In this document: piece after piece, positions 39,150-46,832 of the stretch | Numbering within the stretch: position 1 is the first letter of the stretch | How the letters are laid out: each line of letters begins with the position of its first letter | From: Mycobacterium sp. 852002-40037_SCH5390672 | Lineage (GTDB): Bacteria; Actinomycetota; Actinomycetes; Mycobacteriales; Mycobacteriaceae | DNA length: 64,000 bases | Direction of reading: 5' to 3' | Assembly: GCF_001665875.1 (NCBI RefSeq) | Contig: NZ_LZTA01000099.1 | Coordinates: forward strand, 16,455-80,454 | Position numbers and translations under genes: made by a program | Notes under the pieces: model-generated | Seen by the model: only the letters and a program-made list of their open reading frames with translations | The model's database searches: none | What the model was told of the DNA's origin: nothing

Positions 39150-41528
39150 GTGGCGGAGGAAAACAGCGCGGCGCAAGCGCTCGACGCGCCGACTAAAGTC
39201 ACGGAGTCGCCGGCCATCACCCAGCCGATGGAGGCTCCGGAGCCACCGACCGAATCCCTGAAAACATCCAGCAGCGCGTCGCGGCGGGTCCGGGCCAGGC
39301 TGGCCCGCCGGATGACCGCGCAGCGCAGTACCCTCAACCCGGTCCTCGAACCGCTGGTCGCGGTGCACCGGGAGATCTACCCGAAGGCGAACGTGACGCT
39401 GCTGCAGCGCGCCTTCGAGGTCGCCGACCAGCGCCACGCCACCCAGTTGCGCCATTCGGGTGACCCCTACATCACCCACCCGCTGGCCGTCGCCACCATC
39501 CTGGCCGAATTGGGCATGGACACCACGACTTTGGTGGCCGCCCTGTTGCACGACACCGTCGAGGACACCGGGTACACCCTGGACGCCCTGTCCGAGGAAT
39601 TCGGCGACGAGGTGGGCCATCTGGTCGATGGTGTGACGAAACTGGACCGGGTGGTGCTGGGCAGCGCCGCCGAAGGCGAGACCATCCGCAAGATGATCAC
39701 CGCGATGGCGCGTGATCCCCGCGTGCTGGTGATCAAGGTCGCCGACCGGCTGCACAACATGCGCACCATGCGGTTCCTGCCGCCGGAGAAGCAGGCGCGC
39801 AAAGCCCGCGAGACGCTGGAAGTCATTGCGCCCCTTGCGCATCGGCTGGGTATGGCCAGCGTCAAGTGGGAACTGGAAGACCTGTCGTTCGCGATCTTGC
39901 ATCCCAAGAAATACGAGGAGATCGTTCGGCTGGTCGCCGGGCGTGCGCCGTCGCGCGACACCTACCTGGCCAAGGTCCGCGCCGAGATCGTCAATACCCT
40001 GAACGCGTCGAAGATCAAGGCGACGGTGGAGGGCCGCCCCAAGCACTACTGGTCGATCTACCAGAAGATGATCGTCAAGGGCCGCGACTTCGACGACATC
40101 CACGACCTGGTCGGCATCCGCATCCTGTGTGACGAGATCCGGGACTGCTATGCCGCTGTCGGCGTGGTGCATTCACTGTGGCAGCCGATGGCCGGACGGT
40201 TCAAGGACTACATCGCCCAGCCGAGATACGGCGTCTACCAGTCGTTGCACACCACCGTGGTGGGGCCGGAAGGCAAGCCGCTGGAAGTGCAGATCCGCAC
40301 CCGCGACATGCACCGCACCGCCGAATACGGCATCGCCGCGCACTGGCGCTACAAGGAAGCCAAGGGGCGCAACGGTGTTCCGCATCCGCATGCCGCCGCC
40401 GAGATCGACGACATGGCCTGGATGCGCCAGCTGCTCGACTGGCAACGGGAGGCCGCGGACCCGGGCGAATTCCTCGAGTCCTTGCGCTACGACCTTGCGG
40501 TACAAGAGATCTTCGTGTTCACCCCCAAGGGTGACGTGATCACCCTGCCCAACGGTTCCACGCCGGTGGACTTCGCTTACGCGGTGCACACCGAGGTCGG
40601 CCACCGGTGCATCGGCGCCCGGGTCAACGGCCGGCTGGTGGCGCTGGAACGCAAGCTGGAAAACGGGGAAGTCGTCGAGGTTTTCACCTCCAAGGCGGCC
40701 AACGCCGGGCCGTCGCGGGACTGGCAGCAATTCGTGGTCTCACCACGCGCCAAGGCCAAGATCCGGCAGTGGTTCGCCAAGGAGCGCCGCGAGGAGGCAC
40801 TCGAATCCGGCAAGGATGCCATGGCCCGCGAGGTGCGCCGCGGCGGACTTCCGTTGCAGCGCTTGGTCAATGGCGAGACGCTGGGCGCGGTGGCCCGCGA
40901 GCTGCACTACACCGACGTGTCGGCGCTCTACACCGCGATCGGTGAGGGGCACGTATCGGCCCGGCACGTCGTGCAGCGGCTGCTGGCCGAGCTCGGCGGC
41001 ATCGACCAGGCCGAAGAGGACCTCGCCGAACGCTCCACGCCGACAACCATGTTGCGCCGCCCACGCAGCAGCGACGACGTCGGCGTCTCGGTTCCCGGCG
41101 CCCCGGGCGTGCTGACCAAGCTGGCGAAATGCTGCACACCGGTGCCCGGAGACCAGATCATGGGATTCGTCACCCGCGGCGGTGGCGTGAGCGTGCACCG
41201 CACCGACTGCACCAACGCCGCCTCGCTGCAGCAGCAGTCCGAGCGCATCATCGAAGTGCATTGGGCGCCGTCACCGTCGTCGGTGTTTCTGGTGGCCATT
41301 CAGGTCGAGGCGCTCGACCGGCACCGGCTGCTGTCGGACGTCACGCGCGTCTTGGCCGACGAGAAGGTCAACATCCTGTCCGCGTCCGTCACCACCTCCG
41401 GTGACCGAGTCGCCATCAGCCGCTTCACTTTCGAGATGGGTGACCCCAAGCATCTCGGCCATCTACTCAACGTCGTGCGCAACGTCGAAGGCGTGTACGA
41501 CGTCTACCGCGTGACGTCGGCGGCCTAA
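39150..41528 (+). CDS. relA: Bifunctional (p)ppGpp synthetase/hydrolase
   Basis: 792 residues. The hydrolase HD domain has LLHDTVEDTGYTLDAL (His-Asp near residue 134) and the synthetase domain GRPKHYWSIYQKMIVKGRDFDDIHDLVGIRILCDEIRDCYAAVG and GRFKDYIAQPRYGVYQSLHTTV. The regulatory part follows with TGS (IFVFTPKGDVITLPNGSTPVDFAYAVHTEVGHRCIGARVNG), the zinc-finger segment LAKCCTPVPGD and a C-terminal ACT domain. It is the main stringent-response enzyme of mycobacteria. Its end overlaps the convergent small gene by four bases. Confidence 0.97.
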   Translation: MAEENSAAQALDAPTKVTESPAITQPMEAPEPPTESLKTSSSASRRVRARLARRMTAQRSTLNPVLEPLVAVHREIYPKANVTLLQRAFEVADQRHATQLRHSGDPYITHPLAVATILAELGMDTTTLVAALLHDTVEDTGYTLDALSEEFGDEVGHLVDGVTKLDRVVLGSAAEGETIRKMITAMARDPRVLVIKVADRLHNMRTMRFLPPEKQARKARETLEVIAPLAHRLGMASVKWELEDLSFAILHPKKYEEIVRLVAGRAPSRDTYLAKVRAEIVNTLNASKIKATVEGRPKHYWSIYQKMIVKGRDFDDIHDLVGIRILCDEIRDCYAAVGVVHSLWQPMAGRFKDYIAQPRYGVYQSLHTTVVGPEGKPLEVQIRTRDMHRTAEYGIAAHWRYKEAKGRNGVPHPHAAAEIDDMAWMRQLLDWQREAADPGEFLESLRYDLAVQEIFVFTPKGDVITLPNGSTPVDFAYAVHTEVGHRCIGARVNGRLVALERKLENGEVVEVFTSKAANAGPSRDWQQFVVSPRAKAKIRQWFAKERREEALESGKDAMAREVRRGGLPLQRLVNGETLGAVARELHYTDVSALYTAIGEGHVSARHVVQRLLAELGGIDQAEEDLAERSTPTTMLRRPRSSDDVGVSVPGAPGVLTKLAKCCTPVPGDQIMGFVTRGGGVSVHRTDCTNAASLQQQSERIIEVHWAPSPSSVFLVAIQVEALDRHRLLSDVTRVLADEKVNILSASVTTSGDRVAISRFTFEMGDPKHLGHLLNVVRNVEGVYDVYRVTSAA

Positions 41529-41893
41529 CGGCGGTTGGGCGAGCGCCGCCGCGGCGAGGGCATCCTGGCGACTTTGGTGTCGGACTCGTGTTGATCCTCC
41601 AGAACGATGACACCCTCGGCGTCACTGCCCACCGGTTTGGCAGCGCCCTCGAGCACCTCTCCGACAACACGAACCGCCTTCGGCAGCGCGGTGTTGGTCA
41701 AGACTTTGTAGAGGGGCACCGCCGCGATGAACAGCGCCAGCGGCGATTCGATCAGTCCCAATCCGGTGGCCACCGCCAGGCCACCGAAATACCCGATTGA
41801 CCGGGGCACGTCCACCTCGACGGTGCCCACCTGTACTTCCAGAACATTCTCCGGTGCTCCGAACCGGATCTCCATCGCGCTGTTGGCCGCCAT
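41525..41893 (-). CDS. Hypothetical protein with a central hydrophobic region
   Basis: 122 residues, not recognised. A start segment MAANSAMEIRFGAPENVLEVQVGTVEVDVPRSIGYFGG is followed by a hydrophobic stretch LAVATGLGLIESPLALFIAAVPLYKVLT long enough for one or two membrane helices, then AVRVVGEVLEGAAKPVGSDAEG and a very basic end RMPSPRRRSPNRR. ATG at 41893 has AGGAGGGG nine bases upstream, which supports expression. It lies 54 bases downstream of the kinase gene on the same strand. I recall no H37Rv counterpart between relA and ppiB. Confidence 0.72.
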   Translation of the reverse strand: MAANSAMEIRFGAPENVLEVQVGTVEVDVPRSIGYFGGLAVATGLGLIESPLALFIAAVPLYKVLTNTALPKAVRVVGEVLEGAAKPVGSDAEGVIVLEDQHESDTKVARMPSPRRRSPNRR

Positions 41894-41947
41894 GACACCC
41901 CTCCTGCTTGGTGTTGAACGACAGGGGGGTACCCGGTGTGGCTCCTT

Positions 41948-43723
41948 CTAGCTGAGGCGCACCGAGGTGATCTTCACCGGGTTGGTCGGCGCACCGCTTT
42001 GACGGTTGCCGGCGATGCCGGCCCGGGCGATCTTGTCCAGCGTCGCCAGCCCCGCCTGGTCGATGGTGCCCAACACCGTGCTCTGGGGTTCCATCTCGGA
42101 ATCCCGGAAGATCAGGGCGAATTGGCTGCCGTTGGTGTTGGGTCCCTCGGTTGCCATGACGATGGTGCCGCGCGGATACACCACGGTCGCCCGCAGTGCG
42201 GGGTCGTCGGGCTTGTATTGATTCGAGGGATATTCGTCGGCGAATTCGTAACCGGGACCACCCGACCCGTCCACATCGGGGCCGCCACACAACAGGGATC
42301 CGCCATCTTGGGAGCTGATCAGCCGGGCGCACTGGGTGTTGTCGAAGAATTGCTGCCTGACCAGGCTGATGAAACTGTTCACCGTGCACGGTGACTCGGA
42401 GTTGGCGAGCTGGATGGCGATGTCACCGAAGTTGGTGGAGATGACGGCACCGATCTGCGGGGGATCGGTGGACACCCGGCCCGACGGGGGTGGGTTCACC
42501 GGGCGCGTGGCCGGATCCGGCACCGAGCGATATTGGCAGTTGGCCCCCACATCGGGCGGCGGTGCGAACGCCGGCAATGGCGGCACCGTCGCCGCCGCCG
42601 GGCCGCTGGAACCGGGGTTTGATCCGGTCCTGCCGGGCACCCGGGCCCTGGTCTGAGCCGAGGATGCCGCGCTGTCAGCGGAGCCGTGACTCTGGCTCAC
42701 CAAGGCGATGACCAAGGCCGCCACCGCGGCCAGCGCCAGGGCCGATGCGCCGACGATGCCCACCAGCAAACGCCTCGAATGCGTTGGGCGGCCTTGGTGC
42801 AGCCGCGGATCGGGTTGGTTGTCCGGCGGGGGAGCGGCGGGTCCCGGCGGGTAGGCACCGGTCGGCTCCGACGGCGCGGCCCCGATCGGCCCGGTCGCCG
42901 GATTCGGCAGCGCGGCCCTGGCGGCCTCGGCGAGCTCCATCGCCGTCTGATACCGCTGTTCGGGTTCCTTGACCATGCCGCGGGCAACGATGGCGTCGAA
43001 GGCCGGAGGCACCCCGGGGGCGATCGCGGACGGTCGCGGCGGCGGAGCGTTCAGGTGCGCGTTGAGCTGTTCTTCGAGGCTGTCCCCCGCGAAGGGGCGC
43101 TGCCCGGTCAGGCACTCATGCAAGACGCAGGCCAACGAGTAGACGTCAGCACGGTGATCCGTTTTGCCTTTGAAGCGCTCGGGCGCCATGTACGCGACGG
43201 TGCCCATCGTGGCACCGGTCTGCGTGAGCGCAGTGTCGGCCTCCGCGCGGGCAAGGCCGAAGTCGATCAAATAGACGAAATTGCGTGCGGTGGTGACCAA
43301 GATGTTCATCGGTTTGATGTCACGATGGATCAACCCCGCCTGTTGTGCGCTATCCAGCGCCGCCGCAACCTGTTCGATCACCGCGACCGTCTGCTCCGGG
43401 CTGAGCCGGCCGCCGTTTTCGGTGATGTAGTGCGACAGGTCGCGGCCCTCGATCAGCCGCATGTCGACGTAGAGCCGGCCGTCGATCTCGCCATAACCGT
43501 GGATCGGCACCACGTGCGGGTCGGTGAGCCCGGCCGCGATGCGGGCCTCCCGGCGGAAACGGTGCTGGAAGTCCTGATCCTCCGCCAGATGCGGCGGGAG
43601 CACTTTGAGAGCCACCACCCGGTCCGTGGTTGCGTCGTAGGCCCGGTATACGCGTCCCATGCCGCCGCGTCCCAACAACTCCAGTATTCGGTAATGACCG
43701 AATGAGTCCGGATCCAGATTCAC
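41948..43723 (-). CDS. Transmembrane Ser/Thr protein kinase with a cyclophilin outer domain
   Basis: 591 residues in a layout kinase-linker-helix-cyclophilin. Kinase motifs: LLGRGGMGRVYRAYD (P-loop, residue 16-30), VVALK (Lys40), HRDIKPMNIL (Asp135), DFGLA (154) and YMAPERF (about 179). A Pro-rich juxtamembrane linker leads to one helix (LVGIVGASALALAAVAALVIAL, about 320-342). Residues from about 385 match the outer part of PpiB, encoded 74 bases upstream on the same strand: PPLPAF...DVGANCQY, SPCTVNSF, GPGYEFADEYPSNQY, NGSQF, GLATLDKIA. Two isomerase positions differ (see findings). Start GTG at 43723 behind a TANNNT box at leaderless spacing. Confidence 0.92.
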   Translation of the reverse strand: MNLDPDSFGHYRILELLGRGGMGRVYRAYDATTDRVVALKVLPPHLAEDQDFQHRFRREARIAAGLTDPHVVPIHGYGEIDGRLYVDMRLIEGRDLSHYITENGGRLSPEQTVAVIEQVAAALDSAQQAGLIHRDIKPMNILVTTARNFVYLIDFGLARAEADTALTQTGATMGTVAYMAPERFKGKTDHRADVYSLACVLHECLTGQRPFAGDSLEEQLNAHLNAPPPRPSAIAPGVPPAFDAIVARGMVKEPEQRYQTAMELAEAARAALPNPATGPIGAAPSEPTGAYPPGPAAPPPDNQPDPRLHQGRPTHSRRLLVGIVGASALALAAVAALVIALVSQSHGSADSAASSAQTRARVPGRTGSNPGSSGPAAATVPPLPAFAPPPDVGANCQYRSVPDPATRPVNPPPSGRVSTDPPQIGAVISTNFGDIAIQLANSESPCTVNSFISLVRQQFFDNTQCARLISSQDGGSLLCGGPDVDGSGGPGYEFADEYPSNQYKPDDPALRATVVYPRGTIVMATEGPNTNGSQFALIFRDSEMEPQSTVLGTIDQAGLATLDKIARAGIAGNRQSGAPTNPVKITSVRLS

Positions 43724-43729
43724 CCAACG

Positions 43730-43735
43730 ACCATA
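43730..43735 (-). promoter_or_regulatory. -10 box TATGGT at leaderless distance from the kinase start
   Basis: On the minus strand TATGGT is followed by six bases and then GTG at 43723, so the mRNA would begin at the start codon. No Shine-Dalgarno is seen before this GTG. The kinase may therefore be expressed independently of ppiB. Confidence 0.5.
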
Positions 43736-43797
43736 AGCCGTCGACGGTGCACGTCGGGCGAATCCCGCCAATCAGAGGCAGTTTCGCGCCGTGCGGC

Positions 43798-44691
43798 CTA
43801 GTCGAGCAGCAGCGAGGTGATGGTCACCTCGCTCGCCGGCGCCCCGTCTTCACCGCCGCCCGCGACCCCGGCCTTGGCGATCTTGTCCAGGGTGGCCAGC
43901 CCGTCGGGCTGGATGGTGCCGAACACGGTGTATTGCGGCGGTAGCTGGGAGTCCTTGTACACCAGGAAGAATTGGCTGCCGTTGGTGCCGGGCCCCGCGT
44001 TGGCCATGGCCAGCGTGCCGCGCGGATAGAGCACGGGCTCCTGCGCCTTGGGATCATTCGGCGGATACTGGTCGGTCGGGTATTCGTTGGCGAATTGATA
44101 GCCCGGACCGCCGGTGCCGTCGCCCTTGGGGTCGCCGCACTGCAGGACGCCCAGGCCCTGCGAGGTGGTCAGCCGGTGGCATTTGGTGTTGTCGAAGTAT
44201 TTCTGGCCGATCAGGCTCGCGAAACTGTTGACCGTGCACGGTGATTCGTTGTTCGCCAGCATCAGACCGATGTGACCTTGGTTGGTCACCATGCTGGCGC
44301 TCACCTGGGCCGGATCGGTCGGAACCTTGCCGGTCCGTGGCGGCTTGACCTGCTTGGCCGCCGGCTCGGAGGAGGCCGGGTACTGACAGTTGGCGCCCAC
44401 GTCGGCCGACGGCTTGAACGGCGGCAGCGGCGCAACCTGACTCGGCTGCCCGGGAGTCGTCGTCTCCGGTGAGCTGCTGGCGCTGGTGGTTGTCGACGCC
44501 GCGGTGTTGCTCTTGTGGTCGTGCTTGGTGTTGACGATCGTGATCACCACCGCCACGGCCACGGCCACGGCGACGATCGAGGCGGCCGCGATCAGCGCGA
44601 TCCGGCGCGTCTTGGCTTGCTTCGCGCGCCGCTCCAGCTGCCGTTCGAGCTTGCGTTTGGCGTTGGCACGTCGCTGTTCGTTGGTCGGCAC
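43798..44691 (-). CDS. ppiB: Membrane-anchored cyclophilin-type peptidyl-prolyl isomerase
   Basis: 297 residues from GTG at 44691 behind GGAGG. Basic N terminus (PTNEQRRANAKRKLERQLERRAKQAKTRRI), one helix (ALIAAASIVAVAVAVAVVITIV), a Thr/Ser-rich linker and an outer cyclophilin domain. The catalytic Arg lies in TKCHRLTTS, with GSQFFLVYKDS and QYTVFGTI completing the pocket. Four cysteines (NCQY, SPCTV, KCHRL, LQCGD) may form disulfides. Matches Rv2582. It assists folding of exported proteins. Start choice agrees with the M. tuberculosis N terminus. Confidence 0.95.
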   Translation of the reverse strand: MPTNEQRRANAKRKLERQLERRAKQAKTRRIALIAAASIVAVAVAVAVVITIVNTKHDHKSNTAASTTTSASSSPETTTPGQPSQVAPLPPFKPSADVGANCQYPASSEPAAKQVKPPRTGKVPTDPAQVSASMVTNQGHIGLMLANNESPCTVNSFASLIGQKYFDNTKCHRLTTSQGLGVLQCGDPKGDGTGGPGYQFANEYPTDQYPPNDPKAQEPVLYPRGTLAMANAGPGTNGSQFFLVYKDSQLPPQYTVFGTIQPDGLATLDKIAKAGVAGGGEDGAPASEVTITSLLLD

Positions 44692-44809
44692 GGCCGCTAT
44701 GCCTCCATGTTTGGTGAGTTGGAGCCTCTCTAAACCGGTGAGGTGCCAGCTCAGGCTAATGTGGGCGCCGCGACTCGTGTCAAGTGGGGCCCGTGGGAAA
44801 CTGGGAACC

Positions 44810-45475
44810 GTGTTGATCACCGGATTTCCCGCCGGCATGTTGCAGTGCAACTGCTATGTGCTGGCGCAGGGGCCAGGAACGGATGCCGTCATCGTGGATC
44901 CCGGGCAGCGGGTGATGGGCCCGTTGCGAAACATCCTGGACAAGAACCGGCTGACGCCGGCCGCGGTGTTGCTGACCCACGGGCACATCGACCACATGTG
45001 GTCGGCGCAGAAGGTGTCCGACACCTACGGTTGTCCGACCTACATCCATCCCGAGGACAGGTTCATGCTCACAGACCCGATCTATGGCCTGGGCCCACGC
45101 CTGGCGCAGATGGTGGCGGGTGCCTTCTGGCGGGAGCCCAGGCAGGTCGTCGAGCTGGACCGCGACGGCGACAAGCTCGACCTGGGCAGCGTGACCGTCA
45201 ACGTCGACCACACGCCCGGACACACCCGCGGGTCGGTGATCTTCCGGGTGTCGTCCGACGAGGACGCCGAAGACTACGTTTTTACCGGTGACACGCTCTT
45301 CGAGCGTGCGGTGGGGCGCACCGACCTGTTCGGCGGCAGTGGCCGCGACTTGCTGACCTCGATCGTCGACAAACTTCTGGTGCTCGACGACAAGACCGTG
45401 GTGCTGCCCGGGCACGGCAACTCCACCACGATCGGCGCCGAGCGGCGCCTCAACCCGTTCCTCGAGGGCCTGTAG
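44810..45475 (+). CDS. Metallo-beta-lactamase-fold hydrolase (glyoxalase II type, Rv2581c-like)
   Basis: 221 residues from GTG at 44810 (VLITGFPAGMLQCNCYVLA). The zinc motif LLTHGHIDHMWS is complete, with DHTPGHTRGS, the bridging Asp in VFTGDTLFERAVGRTDLF, and VLPGHGNSTT. This is the layout of hydroxyacylglutathione hydrolase-like proteins; mycobacteria lack glutathione, so the natural thioester probably involves mycothiol or another thiol. It is transcribed divergently from ppiB and lies three bases before hisS. Confidence 0.92.
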   Translation: MLITGFPAGMLQCNCYVLAQGPGTDAVIVDPGQRVMGPLRNILDKNRLTPAAVLLTHGHIDHMWSAQKVSDTYGCPTYIHPEDRFMLTDPIYGLGPRLAQMVAGAFWREPRQVVELDRDGDKLDLGSVTVNVDHTPGHTRGSVIFRVSSDEDAEDYVFTGDTLFERAVGRTDLFGGSGRDLLTSIVDKLLVLDDKTVVLPGHGNSTTIGAERRLNPFLEGL

Positions 45476-45478
45476 CCC

Positions 45479-46750
45479 GTGCCGGAATTCTCAGCCTTCT
45501 CCGCGCCCAAAGGGGTACCGGACTACGTCCCGCCCGACTCGGCGCAGTTCGTCGCGGTGCGCGACGGCTTGCTCGGTGCGGCCCGCCGGGCCGGCTACGG
45601 CGACATCGAGCTGCCCATCTTCGAAGACACCGGCCTGTTCGCCCGCGGCGTCGGTGAATCCACCGACGTGGTGTCCAAGGAGATGTACACGTTCGCCGAC
45701 CGCGGCAACCGCTCGGTCACGCTGCGGCCCGAGGGAACCGCCGGCGTGGTGCGCGCGGTGATCGAACACAACCTGGACCGCGGGGCGCTGCCGGTCAAAC
45801 TCTGCTACGCGGGGCCGTTCTTCCGCTACGAACGCCCGCAGGCCGGCCGCTACCGCCAGCTGCAGCAGGTCGGCGTGGAGGCGATCGGCGTCGACGACCC
45901 GGCGCTGGATGCCGAGGTGATCACCATCGCCGACGCGGGCTTCCGGTCACTCGGGCTCGACGGATTCCGCCTGGAGATCACCTCGCTGGGCGATGACAGC
46001 TGCCGTCCGCAGTACCGGGAACTGTTGCAGGACTTCCTCTTCGCGCTCGACCTGGACGAGGAAACGCGACGGCGGGCGCAGATCAATCCGCTGCGGGTGC
46101 TCGATGACAAGCGGCCCGAGGTGCGCGCCATGACCGCCGACGCACCGGTGCTGCTCGATCACCTGTCCGACGCGGCCAAGCAGCACTTCGACACCGTGCT
46201 GGCGCACCTGGATGCGATGGCAGTGCCCTACGTCATCAACCCGCGCATGGTCCGCGGGCTGGACTACTACACCAAGACCACGTTCGAGTTCGTGCACGAC
46301 GGCCTGGGCGCGCAGTCCGGCATCGGTGGTGGCGGCCGCTACGACGGCCTGATGCACCAGCTCGGCGGACAAGACCTGTCCGGCATCGGGTTTGGGCTCG
46401 GTGTGGACCGTACGCTGTTGGCGCTGCGTGCAGAGGGCAAGAGCGTGGGGGAGACCGCGCGCTGCGAGGTGTTCGGCGTGCCGCTGAGCGAGCAGGCCAA
46501 GTTGCGCCTGGCGGTGCTGGCCGCGCAGTTGCGCGGCGGCGGTGTGCGCGTCGACCTGGCCTACGGTGACCGCGGACTCAAGGGCGCGATGCGCGCGGCC
46601 GATCGCTCCGGTGCCCGGATCGCGCTGGTCCTCGGCGACCGGGATATCGAGTCCGGCACCGTCGGGGTGAAGGATCTCGGGTCCGGCGAGCAGGTCTCCG
46701 TTGCGTTGGATTCCGTTGTCGCCGAAGTGCTTTCACGACTTCGTCGGTAG
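45479..46750 (+). CDS. hisS: Histidyl-tRNA synthetase
   Basis: Class II synthetase of 423 residues. Motif 1 region FSAPKGVPDYVPP; VTLRPEGTAGVVRAVIEHN; motif 2 LCYAGPFFRYERPQAGRYRQLQQVGVEAIG; histidine A motif VRGLDYYTKTTFEFV; motif 3 GGGGRYDGLMHQLGG and GFGLGVDRTLLAL; C-terminal anticodon-binding domain from about 330. Start GTG at 45479, three bases after the hydrolase stop. Downstream, M. tuberculosis has dhaA; here an accessory block begins. Confidence 0.96.
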   Translation: MPEFSAFSAPKGVPDYVPPDSAQFVAVRDGLLGAARRAGYGDIELPIFEDTGLFARGVGESTDVVSKEMYTFADRGNRSVTLRPEGTAGVVRAVIEHNLDRGALPVKLCYAGPFFRYERPQAGRYRQLQQVGVEAIGVDDPALDAEVITIADAGFRSLGLDGFRLEITSLGDDSCRPQYRELLQDFLFALDLDEETRRRAQINPLRVLDDKRPEVRAMTADAPVLLDHLSDAAKQHFDTVLAHLDAMAVPYVINPRMVRGLDYYTKTTFEFVHDGLGAQSGIGGGGRYDGLMHQLGGQDLSGIGFGLGVDRTLLALRAEGKSVGETARCEVFGVPLSEQAKLRLAVLAAQLRGGGVRVDLAYGDRGLKGAMRAADRSGARIALVLGDRDIESGTVGVKDLGSGEQVSVALDSVVAEVLSRLRR

Positions 46751-46816
46751 GCGTTACGGGGATGCCCGGCGCTCCCCGAGTGGCGCGCCGGCCCTTGTCG
46801 GACTCCGGTGGCATAC

Positions 46817-46832
46817 TCGAACCTATGTTCGA
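46817..46832. promoter_or_regulatory. Perfect SOS box overlapping the 13E12 start codon
   Basis: TCGAAC-CTAT-GTTCGA matches the mycobacterial LexA consensus at every position. The ATG of the HNH gene (46825) lies within it, so LexA would also block initiation of translation-competent transcripts. Confidence 0.9.
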
